Part shown: positions 9,038 to 16,633 of the stretch, piece by piece | How positions within the stretch are numbered: position 1 is the first letter of the stretch | How the letters are laid out: the number at the start of each line of letters is the position of its first letter | From: CAVURS01 sp963795385 | GTDB lineage: Bacteria; Actinomycetota; Actinomycetes; Actinomycetales; CAVURS01 | Direction of reading: 5' to 3' | DNA length: 64,000 nucleotides | Assembly: GCA_963795385.1 (NCBI GenBank) | Contig: CAWCHK010000014.1 | Span: 434,001-498,000 of the forward strand | Notes under the pieces: model-generated | Databases searched by the model: none | Seen by the model: the letters and a program-made list of their open reading frames with translations, nothing else | Told to the model about the DNA's origin: nothing | Made by a program: the position numbers and the translations under genes

Positions 9038-9565
9038 ATGGCGGAACGACGTGAGACGGCGATCCTGGCGGGCGGTTGCTTCTGGGGGGTTCAGGACCTC
9101 GTCCGCAAGCGGCCCGGCGTCATCTCGACCCGGGTCGGGTACAGCGGCGGCGACATCCCCAACGCGACGTATCGCAACCACGGCAACCACGCCGAGGCGA
9201 TCGAGATCACGTTCGACCCCGAGCAGACCTCCTATCGCGACCTGCTCGAGTTCTTCTTCCAGATCCACGACCCGACGACGAAGGACCGGCAGGGCAACGA
9301 CGTCGGCGCCAGCTACCGGTCGGCGATCTTCTACCTGAGCGAGGAGCAGCGCGCCGTCGCCGAGGACACCATCGCGGACGTGGACGCATCAGGGCTGTGG
9401 CCCGGCAAGGTCGTCACCGAGGTCACGCCGGCCGGCGCCTTCTGGGAGGCCGAGCCCGAGCACCAGGACTACCTCGAGCACTACCCGAACGGCTACACGT
9501 GCCACTTCGTGAGGCCGAACTGGAAGCTCCCGCACCGCGACGCGGTCCAGTCCTCAGCCCAGTGA
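9038..9565 (+). CDS. msrA: Peptide methionine sulfoxide reductase A
   Basis: A cytosolic repair enzyme reducing the S-epimer of methionine sulfoxide in proteins. The 175 residues carry the catalytic GGCFWG motif with C14 and the family core RVGYSGGDIPNATYRNHGNHAE, plus YRSAIFY and the substrate-binding Glu/Tyr positions. The ATG at 9038 is set by AAGGAG at 9023-9028. The stop overlaps the convergent MFS gene by 12 bp. It appears monocistronic; no msrB is adjacent. Confidence 0.95.
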   Translation: MAERRETAILAGGCFWGVQDLVRKRPGVISTRVGYSGGDIPNATYRNHGNHAEAIEITFDPEQTSYRDLLEFFFQIHDPTTKDRQGNDVGASYRSAIFYLSEEQRAVAEDTIADVDASGLWPGKVVTEVTPAGAFWEAEPEHQDYLEHYPNGYTCHFVRPNWKLPHRDAVQSSAQ

Positions 9566-10816
9566 CTCGCCCGCCCCGGCCGGCCGAGCCTCCCGCTGGG
9601 CGGCCAGTGCGACCAGAGCCAGGACCGCGAGTGCGATGACCGCCGCGCCGTACTCACGGCCGGTCGTCAACAGCCCGCCGCCGTGCACCACGAGCACGCC
9701 GCCGATGACCGCCGGCAGGCCCATCGCCAGGTAGGACACGACGTAGAGCGTGGACAGCACTCCGGCCCGCTCGTGCTCGGCCGCCAGCGGTACGACGGTG
9801 CGCAGCGCGCCCTGGAAGCCGGCGCCGAAGCCGACCCCGGAGATCACCGCGCCGGTGAAGAAGACCGCGGTCGACCCGCTGCTCATCGCGACCAGCGTCA
9901 GCGCGACGCCCACGGCGAGCGCGATCGTCCCGAGGGTCATCACTCGTCGGGGTGCGACCGACCGCAGGACCAGGACGGCCAGGCTCGCGCTCCCCGCCAG
10001 GGTGAACAGAGCCAGGCCGCCGAGCACGAACCAGGTCGAGCCGGTGATGGCCTTCACGACCGCCGGGCCGAGCGAGCCGTAGAAGCCGGCCAGCGCCCAG
10101 ACCGCCACGAGGGCGGGGATGGCCGCCAGCATCGGCCGGCGAGCAGCCGCCGGCACCGCGAACTGCGGCCGCAGCGCCGCCAGTGCCCCGGCCCGCGGCG
10201 AGGCTGACTCGGCCATGAAGAGCACCCCGACCAGCTGCGCCACGAAGACCGCGAGCAGTACGACGTAGACCAGGTGCACCGGCTGCGGGAGGTACTCGAC
10301 GAACAGGGCCGACCCGAGCGCGCCGGACGCCGTGCCGGCCAGCGCGCCGACACCGTTGGCGATCGTGCCCTTCGTGCGGTTGAGGTCGAGCAGCCCGGCG
10401 CCGATCGCGCCCACGGCCGCACCCGTGGCGAGGCCCTGGACCACGCGGGCGAGCAGCAGCTCCGGCACGCCCGTCGCGGTGGTGAAGATCAGCATCGTCA
10501 CGACCTGCAGCACCAGGGCGGCGATCAGCACCGGTCGCCGCCCGATGTGGTCGGACAGTGACCCGACGGTCAGCAACGAGGTCAGGACCGCGAGCGCGTA
10601 GATGCCGAAGACGACCGTCACGGTGATCGGCGAGAAGCGCCACTCGGCCTCGTAGACCGAGTAGAGCGGCGTCGGGGCGCTCGAGCCGGCGAGCAGGAAG
10701 AGCAGGATCGACACCTGCAGGCCGAACGCCGCGCCGGTCGGCAGGTGGCGGCGGTTCCACGGACCGTTCCGTGGGCCCACGAGCATCTGCGATGGGATCG
10801 AGGACAAGGTGGTCAT
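9554..10816 (-). CDS. MFS transporter under control of the divergent TetR regulator
   Basis: A 420-residue, 12-TM major facilitator with the motif-A loop SLSDHIGRRPVL after TM2 and RVVQGLATGAAVGAIGAGLLDL in TM4, as in drug-efflux members. GGAG lies about 10 nt before the ATG at 10816. Its start region faces the tetR gene across 87 bp holding two copies of an inverted operator, the classic arrangement of a TetR-repressed efflux pump. The substrate is unknown but is probably a hydrophobic compound that also relieves the repressor. Confidence 0.87.
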   Translation of the reverse strand: MTTLSSIPSQMLVGPRNGPWNRRHLPTGAAFGLQVSILLFLLAGSSAPTPLYSVYEAEWRFSPITVTVVFGIYALAVLTSLLTVGSLSDHIGRRPVLIAALVLQVVTMLIFTTATGVPELLLARVVQGLATGAAVGAIGAGLLDLNRTKGTIANGVGALAGTASGALGSALFVEYLPQPVHLVYVVLLAVFVAQLVGVLFMAESASPRAGALAALRPQFAVPAAARRPMLAAIPALVAVWALAGFYGSLGPAVVKAITGSTWFVLGGLALFTLAGSASLAVLVLRSVAPRRVMTLGTIALAVGVALTLVAMSSGSTAVFFTGAVISGVGFGAGFQGALRTVVPLAAEHERAGVLSTLYVVSYLAMGLPAVIGGVLVVHGGGLLTTGREYGAAVIALAVLALVALAAQREARPAGAGESLG

Positions 10817-10845
10817 CGGGGGCTCCGGCTGCTGTCGTCGTACAC

Positions 10846-10889
10846 AGACAGGTCTGTCTGCTCTCGCTCGACACTAGACAGACCTGTCT
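10846..10889. promoter_or_regulatory. Two inverted-repeat operators shared by tetR and the MFS gene
   Basis: Two copies of AGACAG-N2-CTGTCT occur, at 10846-10859 (spacer GT) and 10876-10889 (spacer AC). The second copy with its flanks is the exact reverse complement of the first. Their centres are 30 bp apart, about three helical turns, so both would face the same side of the DNA. They lie between divergent tetR and MFS starts; the second copy ends 14 bp before the tetR ATG. Family knowledge: TetR dimers bind such palindromes and repress both genes. Confidence 0.8.
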
Positions 10890-10903
10890 GTTAAAGTCAA
10901 GCC

Positions 10904-11482
10904 ATGCCGATCAGGACCCCCGAACGCAGCTCGGCCCGCGAGCGCCTGCTCGACGCGGCCGACGAGCTCTTCTACGCCGACGGCGTGCACACCGTCGGCA
11001 TCGACCGGATCATCGAGCGGGCCGGCGTCGCCAAGGCCAGCCTCTACAGCACGTTCGGCAGCAAGGACGAGCTGATCCGGGCCTACCTCGCCCGCCGGTA
11101 CGCCGCGCGGCAGGAGCGGATGACCCGGATGCTGGAGCGGTTCGACACGCCGCGCGAGAAGGTGCTCGGCGTCTTCGACCTGCTGGGTGAGCTGTTCGCG
11201 GAGCCGGGCTATCGCGGCTGTGCGTTCGTCAACGCCAGCGCCGAGTCGGCGGCCGGCAGCTCGGTGGAGCAGGTCTCGACCGAGTACCGGACCTGGTACC
11301 GCACCCTCTTCCAGGACCTGGCCGAGCAGGCCGGCGTACCGGATCCGGAGACGTTCGCCCGGCAGATGGTCCTGCTCTACGACGGCGCCACGGTGTCGGC
11401 CCGGATGGACCACAACCTGGCCGCTGGCGAGACCGCCCGGGCCATGGCAACGATCCTGCTCGACGCCGCGCTCGCCGGCTGA
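10904..11482 (+). CDS. TetR/AcrR-family transcriptional repressor
   Basis: 192 residues. The N-terminal helix-turn-helix (residues about 8-55) reads SARERLLDAADELFYADGVHTVGIDRIIERAGVAKASLYSTFGSKDELI, the standard TetR_N pattern; the C-terminal ligand domain contains the RGCAF-type motif (YRGCAFVNASAE) seen in TetR_C_6-like members. It is divergent from the MFS exporter and very likely represses both through the twin operators upstream. No Shine-Dalgarno is visible in the 14 bases before the ATG, so the transcript may be leaderless. Confidence 0.92.
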   Translation: MPIRTPERSSARERLLDAADELFYADGVHTVGIDRIIERAGVAKASLYSTFGSKDELIRAYLARRYAARQERMTRMLERFDTPREKVLGVFDLLGELFAEPGYRGCAFVNASAESAAGSSVEQVSTEYRTWYRTLFQDLAEQAGVPDPETFARQMVLLYDGATVSARMDHNLAAGETARAMATILLDAALAG

Positions 11483-11588
11483 GCCGGCCGCCTCGCGGGT
11501 CGTCAGCGGACCGTCGGCGGACCGCCGGTGAACCCGTCAGAAGGTCAGCGCACGCGGGCGTTCGGGAAGACGTAGCCCCACATCCGGC

Positions 11589-12611
11589 TCAGCGCTCCGT
11601 CGTACGACGCGGGATGGCCTGCGGGACGAACCGCGACTGGGCCTGGGCACCCTGGAAGGGCACCGCCGCCGAGTTGTTCGCGATCAGGAAGCTGAAGTCC
11701 GGCAGCGTCCAGCCCTGGACGTCGAGGATGACGTGGGTCGTCTGCGAGGCGTAGATGAAGATCGACATGTTCGCCGAGAGACTGGCGACGCCGTGGTTGG
11801 CGATGCTGACTTTCTGGAAGTTCAGGTTCGACGCGCTCGGCTGGGCGCCGGCTCCCCACACCGTGAGGTAGCCGCCGGCCGCCTCGCCGGTCGCGGTCAG
11901 GTTGAAGTGCACGGCGTACCCGAAGATCACGAACGACGCGAGCTTGAGCTCGACGAACTTGCCGGCCCTTAGGCGACCCGAGCTGTCCAGCGCCCCCGAC
12001 TTCGGGGTGAGCAGCGTCCGGCCCGACGACTTGCGGGTGTCCAGCACCCGCTTGGGCCCGAACGGCGCGAAGACCGTCCCGGTGGCGGTGGTCAGGACGA
12101 CCGCCATGTTGGTCAGGTCCTTGCTGGCGTTGTCGCCGGCCATCCAGAACAGCGTGTCGACGTCGCTGACCAGGCCGGTCTTGGGGTCCTTCACGGACTC
12201 GGTCAGGTTGAGCAGCTCGCCACCGGCCATCTTGCCGCCGAGGTCGCCCTGCCGGGTATGGGTCTTGTCGCCCGCGTAGTCGACGGCCGTGTCCACGGGT
12301 GGCAGCCGCAGGTTGGCGATCTTCGCGCTGTGGCTGATCTCCATCGTCGAGCCGGTGGTGGCGGCGCTGGTGAGCGTCGTCCGGTTGGTGCCGGCGTCGT
12401 TGCCCGCCTGCAGCAGCAGGGCGTCGCCCGCGGCGGCGCTGGCCGGGCCGGCGGAGAGCATCTCGGTCGCGGCCACGCCACCGATGCCCGCGGCGGCGAC
12501 GGTGGCCGCCCGGCGCAGGAGCGCCCGTCGCCCGACCGACTCGCCGGAGCTCGCGGCTCGGCCCTGGTCGTTCTGGTCGTTCTGAGCCTGGGGGTTCCGG
12601 CTCCTGCCCAT
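11589..12611 (-). CDS. Tat-secreted protein with an actinobacterial GYLTVWxAG cell-surface domain
   Basis: 340 residues. A twin-arginine signal lies at residues 25-55 (SVGRRALLRRAATVAAAGIGG and an Ala-rich cleavage region near SAGPASAAAG). Before the signal is a 24-residue Asn/Gln-rich leader. The second half (about 175-320) begins KRVLDTRKSSGR and contains GYLTVWGAGAQPSASNLNF and HVILDVQGW. This is a beta-rich domain I know as repeated units in secreted actinobacterial proteins, present here once. The middle part (60-170) is unassigned. GAGAGG lies upstream of the ATG. Function unknown; probably extracellular. Confidence 0.72.
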   Translation of the reverse strand: MGRSRNPQAQNDQNDQGRAASSGESVGRRALLRRAATVAAAGIGGVAATEMLSAGPASAAAGDALLLQAGNDAGTNRTTLTSAATTGSTMEISHSAKIANLRLPPVDTAVDYAGDKTHTRQGDLGGKMAGGELLNLTESVKDPKTGLVSDVDTLFWMAGDNASKDLTNMAVVLTTATGTVFAPFGPKRVLDTRKSSGRTLLTPKSGALDSSGRLRAGKFVELKLASFVIFGYAVHFNLTATGEAAGGYLTVWGAGAQPSASNLNFQKVSIANHGVASLSANMSIFIYASQTTHVILDVQGWTLPDFSFLIANNSAAVPFQGAQAQSRFVPQAIPRRTTER

Positions 12612-12719
12612 GATCCGGGGCCTCTCTGCTGGTTACGTGCCGCTCATCGTAGACAGCATCCCGTCACGCCGTAGCCATCTTCAGCCGGATGGGTGAATCC
12701 GCTGATCCGGTTGCGCAAG

Positions 12720-12754
12720 TTACCCGTCGGTAGCATGATGTTACTGACGAGTAA
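12720..12754. promoter_or_regulatory. Two tandem 14-bp palindromes upstream of fadE5
   Basis: TTACCCGTCGGTAG (12720-12733) and TTACTGACGAGTAA (12741-12754) are both TAC-N6-GTA palindromes; the second is perfect with TTACT/AGTAA arms. Their centres are 21 bp apart, two helical turns, and the second ends 21 bp before the fadE5 ATG. They are good candidates for binding sites of a TetR-family fatty-acid regulator. The regulator is not in the window and the motif is not the KstR consensus known for mycobacterial fadE5. Confidence 0.6.
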
Positions 12755-12775
12755 GGCACTGGCGAGAGGAACCTC

Positions 12776-14641
12776 ATGGGCCACTACCGGGCCAACCTGC
12801 GGGACATCGAGTTCACCCTGTTCGAGGTGCTCGGCCGCGAGGACGTGCTGGGCCAGGGCCCGTACGCCGACGTCGACGCCGACGTGGCCCGCGAGATGCT
12901 GCGTGAGGTCGCCCGCCTGTCCGAGCACGAGCTCGCCGACTCCTTCGTCGACAGCGACCGCAACCCGCCGGTCTACGACCCCACCACCCACTCGGTGACG
13001 CTGCCGGAGTCGTTCAAGCGCAGCTACGCGGCGTACGTCGCGGGCGACTGGTGGCGGATGGACCTGCCCGAGGAGCTCGGCGGGACCGTCGTACCCCCGT
13101 CGTTGCGCTGGGCCGTCCAGGAGTTCGTCCTCGGCGCCAACCCGGCCGTGCACATGTACGCCTGCGGCTACTCCTTCGCCCACACGCTGTTCCGCAACGG
13201 CACGCCGGACCAGCTCAAGCTCGCCCAGCTCATCGTCGACCGCGGCTGGGGCGGGTCCATGGTCCTGACCGAGCCGGACGCAGGCTCCGATGTCGGCGCC
13301 GGCCGGACCAAGGCGGTGCAGCAGCCCGACGGGACGTGGCGGATCAGTGGCGTCAAGCGGTTCATCACGTCGGGCGAGCACGACCTGAGCGACAACATCA
13401 TCCACTTCGTCCTGGCCCGCCCCGAGGGCGCCGGGCCGGGGACCAAGGGCCTCTCGCTCTTCATCGTCCCGAAGTTCCACGTCGACCTGGACACCGGCGA
13501 GCTGGGCGAGCGCAACGGCGTCTTCGCCACCAACGTCGAGCACAAGATGGGCCTCAAGGTCTCCACGACCTGCGAGCTGACGTTCGGCGAGGTCGACGGG
13601 ATCCCCGCGGTGGGCACCCTGCTCGGCGACGTCCACGACGGCATCGCGCAGATGTTCCAGATCATCGAGTACGCCCGGATGATGGTCGGCACGAAGGCGA
13701 TTGCGACGCTTTCGAGCGGCTACCTGGGCGCACTCGACTACGCCAGGGAGCGGGTGCAGGGCGCCGACCTCACCCAGATGACCGACAAGGCCGCGCCCCG
13801 GGTGACGATCACGCACCACCCCGACGTGCGCCGCTCGCTGATGACGCAGAAGGCGTACGCCGAGGGTCTGCGGGCGCTGGTCCTCTACACCGCGACGTAC
13901 CAGGACGTCGTGGCCGAGGCCACGCTGCGGGGCGAGAGCGGCGACGCGGCCGACCTGGCCGAGCGGGTCAACGACCTGCTGCTGCCGATCGTCAAGGGCG
14001 GTGGCTCGGAGCGGTCGTGGACCCTGCTCGGCACCGAGACCCTGCAGACCCTCGGCGGCTCGGGATTCCTCCAGGACTACCCGATCGAGCAGTACGTCCG
14101 GGACGCCAAGATCGACACGCTCTACGAGGGCACGACGGCGATCCAGGGCCTGGACTTCTTCTTCCGCAAGATCGTCCGGGACAAGGGCCTGGCCCTCGGG
14201 CACATCTCGGCCCAGGTCCAGGACCTGGTCAAGGGCGGCACCGGAACGGACGACACCCTGGCCCGCGAGCGGGAGCTGCTCGGGCAGGCGCTCGAGGACG
14301 TGCAGGCCATGGTCGGCTTCATGGTCGGCGCGCTGATGAGCTCGGACCCGAGCAAGGGCGGGGACCCGGCGAACATCTACAAGGTCGGCCAGAACACCAC
14401 CCGGCTGCTCCTCGCCTGCACGGACCTGCTCGTCGGCTGGCTGCTGCTGCGCCAGGCCGAGGTCGCGACCACGGCACTGGGCCGGGCCGATCTGGCGGCG
14501 AAGGACCGGTCGTTCTACGAGGGCAAGGTCGCGGCGGCGCGGTTCTTCGCCGCGACCGTGCTGCCGAAGGTCTCTGCCGAGCGGGCGGTCGCCGAGGCCA
14601 CCGACAACGCCCTGATGGACCTCGACGAGACCGCCTTCTGA
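12776..14641 (+). CDS. fadE5: Long acyl-CoA dehydrogenase, FadE5 ortholog
   Basis: An FAD enzyme introducing the alpha-beta double bond into acyl-CoA, the first step of beta-oxidation. At 621 residues it is the long class with an N-terminal extension. It closely matches my recollection of mycobacterial FadE5 across long stretches (DRNPPVYDPTTH, TEPDAGSDVGAGRTKAVQQP, TNVEHKMGLKVS, TQMTDKAAPRVTITHHP). The C-terminal region shows the flavin and active-site segment YEGTTAIQGLDFFFRK. GAGAGGA precedes the ATG at 12776. It is monocistronic and ends just before a strong hairpin. Two palindromes in its promoter suggest repression by a lipid-responsive regulator. Confidence 0.93.
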   Translation: MGHYRANLRDIEFTLFEVLGREDVLGQGPYADVDADVAREMLREVARLSEHELADSFVDSDRNPPVYDPTTHSVTLPESFKRSYAAYVAGDWWRMDLPEELGGTVVPPSLRWAVQEFVLGANPAVHMYACGYSFAHTLFRNGTPDQLKLAQLIVDRGWGGSMVLTEPDAGSDVGAGRTKAVQQPDGTWRISGVKRFITSGEHDLSDNIIHFVLARPEGAGPGTKGLSLFIVPKFHVDLDTGELGERNGVFATNVEHKMGLKVSTTCELTFGEVDGIPAVGTLLGDVHDGIAQMFQIIEYARMMVGTKAIATLSSGYLGALDYARERVQGADLTQMTDKAAPRVTITHHPDVRRSLMTQKAYAEGLRALVLYTATYQDVVAEATLRGESGDAADLAERVNDLLLPIVKGGGSERSWTLLGTETLQTLGGSGFLQDYPIEQYVRDAKIDTLYEGTTAIQGLDFFFRKIVRDKGLALGHISAQVQDLVKGGTGTDDTLARERELLGQALEDVQAMVGFMVGALMSSDPSKGGDPANIYKVGQNTTRLLLACTDLLVGWLLLRQAEVATTALGRADLAAKDRSFYEGKVAAARFFAATVLPKVSAERAVAEATDNALMDLDETAF

Positions 14642-14671
14642 CCGGCCCCCGCTGACTGTCGCCCTCTGAGC

Positions 14672-14719
14672 AGTTGTCAGGCCCAGCAGGCGGTATCCCG
14701 CCTGCTGGGCCTGACAACT
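14672..14719. terminator. Perfect 22-bp stem hairpin between fadE5 and the DUF6458 gene (TGTCAG family)
   Basis: Arms 14672-14693 and 14698-14719 are perfectly complementary over 22 bp with a TATC loop. The outer ends read AGTTGTCAG and CTGACAACT. It lies between convergent genes, 30 bp after the fadE5 stop, so it could terminate both transcripts. There is no U-tract beyond CTT. The same bounding hexamer occurs at 21271-21380 and 60530-60571. Confidence 0.8.
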
Positions 14720-14743
14720 TCTGGCTAACTCCTGGCTTGGGGT

Positions 14744-14968
14744 CTAGACGACCGGGGGGCCGCCGACGTCGCGGTGCTCGATGTACTCCGTGTGGGCCGT
14801 CCGGGACCGCTGCTGGTTCAGCACCAGCGCCAAGATGATCGCCAGCACGCCCGCAGCCATGCAGATGTACCCGATGGCCGTGAGGTCGACCGCGCTCCAC
14901 TGGTCGCGCACCCCGAAGGCCAGCACGCCCCCGACCACGAGCAAGACAATGCCTCCACCGATACCCAT
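14744..14968 (-). CDS. DUF6458 small membrane protein
   Basis: 74 residues beginning MGIGGGIVLLVVGGVLAFGV with a second helix AIGYICMAAGVLAIILALVL, the two-helix pattern of the actinobacterial DUF6458 family, followed by a short polar tail. Function is unknown for the family. It is monocistronic and convergent with fadE5, with the hairpin between them. Confidence 0.82.
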   Translation of the reverse strand: MGIGGGIVLLVVGGVLAFGVRDQWSAVDLTAIGYICMAAGVLAIILALVLNQQRSRTAHTEYIEHRDVGGPPVV

Positions 14969-15233
14969 GACCTGCTCCGTCTCCGGTTGCCTGGCGGCAT
15001 CCGTCCGGATTCATGCTCTCGGCAGCATCCCGGGTCCGCATCCTGAAACCGGCCCGGATCAGGGAACGGCCCAGGTCACCGGCTGGCGAACCGCCCAACT
15101 GGCCTAACCGCCGCGGGGTGGGCGTTACCGGGAGGTTGACCGGGTTTGGGCCAGTTGGTCGGGCCGGTATCGACTGCCGACCGCCCCGGCCACACCTGCC
15201 GCCGCATCCATCCCGGCCGGGCATGCTTGTCCC

Positions 15234-15659
15234 ATGCCTGGACCGGTGCACGTCCGAGGCTCAGTCGTCATCCCGGAGGCCGAGCTGTCCTGGCGCTTCT
15301 CCCGGTCCTCGGGTCCCGGTGGCCAGAGTGTCAACACGGCCGACTCGCGGGTCGAGCTGTCCTTCGACCTTGCGGGTACGACGGCGATCGGCCCAACCCT
15401 CAAGGCCCGGGCCCTCGAGCGGCTCGGCCCACGGCTCGTCGACGGGATCCTCACCATCGCCGCGTCCGAGCACCGGTCGCAGCTGCGCAACCGCGAGGCC
15501 GCCCAGGGCCGCCTGGCCGCCACCCTGGCCGAGGCGATCGCACCGCCGCCGAAGCCACGTCGCCCGACCCGCGCCACCAAGGGCTCGGTCGAGCGACGGA
15601 TCGCCGGCAAGAAGCGGCGCGGGGAGACCAAGCGACTGCGCCGCTCCGACCCTGACTGA
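15234..15659 (+). CDS. arfB: Alternative ribosome-rescue factor ArfB / peptidyl-tRNA hydrolase (YaeJ-like)
   Basis: 141 residues with the release-factor catalytic GGQ loop in SRSSGPGGQSVNTADSRVEL (GGQ near residues 29-31). It lacks the codon-recognition domains and has a basic C-terminal tail (KGSVERRIAGKKRRGETKRLRR) that in ArfB homologs enters the empty mRNA channel of stalled ribosomes. It hydrolyses peptidyl-tRNA on non-stop complexes. The ATG at 15234 gives the usual family length. The 265 bp upstream hold no gene; a widely spaced inverted pair CCAACTGGCC/GGCCAGTTGG lies there. Confidence 0.93.
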   Translation: MPGPVHVRGSVVIPEAELSWRFSRSSGPGGQSVNTADSRVELSFDLAGTTAIGPTLKARALERLGPRLVDGILTIAASEHRSQLRNREAAQGRLAATLAEAIAPPPKPRRPTRATKGSVERRIAGKKRRGETKRLRRSDPD

Positions 15660-15660
15660 C

Positions 15661-15704
15661 CCCGCACTGAACCCCGCACTGAACCCGCACTGAACCCCGC
15701 ACCC
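15661..15704. repeat. Short tandem repeat, about four units of CCCGCACTGAAC
   Basis: Directly after the arfB stop the sequence runs CCCGCACTGAAC three times with 11-13 bp spacing, then a partial fourth unit. It sits between convergent arfB and the nitrilase gene and contains no reading frame of interest. Confidence 0.75.
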
Positions 15705-15816
15705 ACCCCCGATGACGCCGACCGGAGGGCAGAAGTACCCCGGTCCGCCCAGCCCGCGCCGGATCCACCCGCTTCGGCCAGCTGGCCGTTCCGCCGGAGC
15801 CGGGTCCAGATCCGGG

Positions 15817-16630
15817 TCAGAGGCGACGGTCGGCCAGGACCGGGAACTTCGCCCGGATCTCCTCCACCGAGCCGACCCGGATCTCCACCGACAGCACCGT
15901 CTCCTCGGTCCCCGCCTCGGCGACCACCGCGCCCCAGGGATCGACGACCTGGCTGCGGCCGCCCATCTCGACGCCGGCATGGGTCCCCGCGGTGTTGCAC
16001 TGGACGACGAAGCACTGGTTCTCCAGGGCGCGGGCCCGGCCCAGCAGCTGCCAGTGCTCGACCCGCGCGGCGGGCCACGCCGCGGGCACGAGGACCAACC
16101 GAGCGCCGGCGTCGAGCAGCGCCCGGAACTGCTCGGGGAACCTCAGGTCGTAGCACGTGGCCAAACCCGTTGGCACGACAGGCCCTTCGGCCCCCGAGAC
16201 CGGTCGAGGCAGGTCCACGGTGACGACCGACGTACCCGCCTCCAGCAGCACCGGCTCCCCCTGCCCGAACCCGAACCGGTGGATCTTGCGGTAGGTCGCG
16301 ATCAGTGAGCCGTCCGGGCCGAACACCATCGAGGTGTTCCACAGACCCCGGCCGTCGGGCCCGACCCCGTTGGTCTCGATCCACGACCCGGCGTGCAGCA
16401 CGACCTTGGCGTCCCGGGCCGCCCGCGCCATGGCCCGGACCAGCGGCCCGTCGACCGGCTCGGCCAGCTCGGCCCAGCGGCGGTAGCCGAAGCCGGTGGG
16501 CTGCCACAGCTCCGGGAGCACCACCAGGTCGTGCCCGGCCTGGGCCTTGACCAGCCCGACCACGCGCTCGACCCGTCGATGCGGCGGACTCGTCGTCGTC
16601 GTAGCCGAGCTGAACGACCGCGATCCGCAT
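15817..16630 (-). pseudogene. Carbon-nitrogen hydrolase (nitrilase superfamily), frameshifted near its N-terminus
   Basis: A full-length nitrilase would start at the ATG 16630, 3 bp after the CopD-CtaG stop, and read MRIAVVQLGYDDDESAAS. It then leaves frame near 16575, where the body continues one frame over as RVERVVGLVKAQAGHDLVVLPELW. All catalytic residues lie in the body: Glu in VLPELW, Lys in TYRKIHRFG and Cys in ATCYDLRFPE. A GTG at 16563 would give a 248-residue protein lacking the first beta strand. Homologs are predicted omega-amidase or carbamoylase-type amidases. The lesion is one missing base or two extra ones. It may be an assembly error, since everything else looks intact. Confidence 0.8.
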
Positions 16631-16633
16631 GCC

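Noticed and set aside
15013..15693. Longer plus-strand gene in place of arfB
   Set aside because: The ArfB frame at 15234-15659 has the GGQ motif and basic tail; the longer frame has no recognisable protein features.
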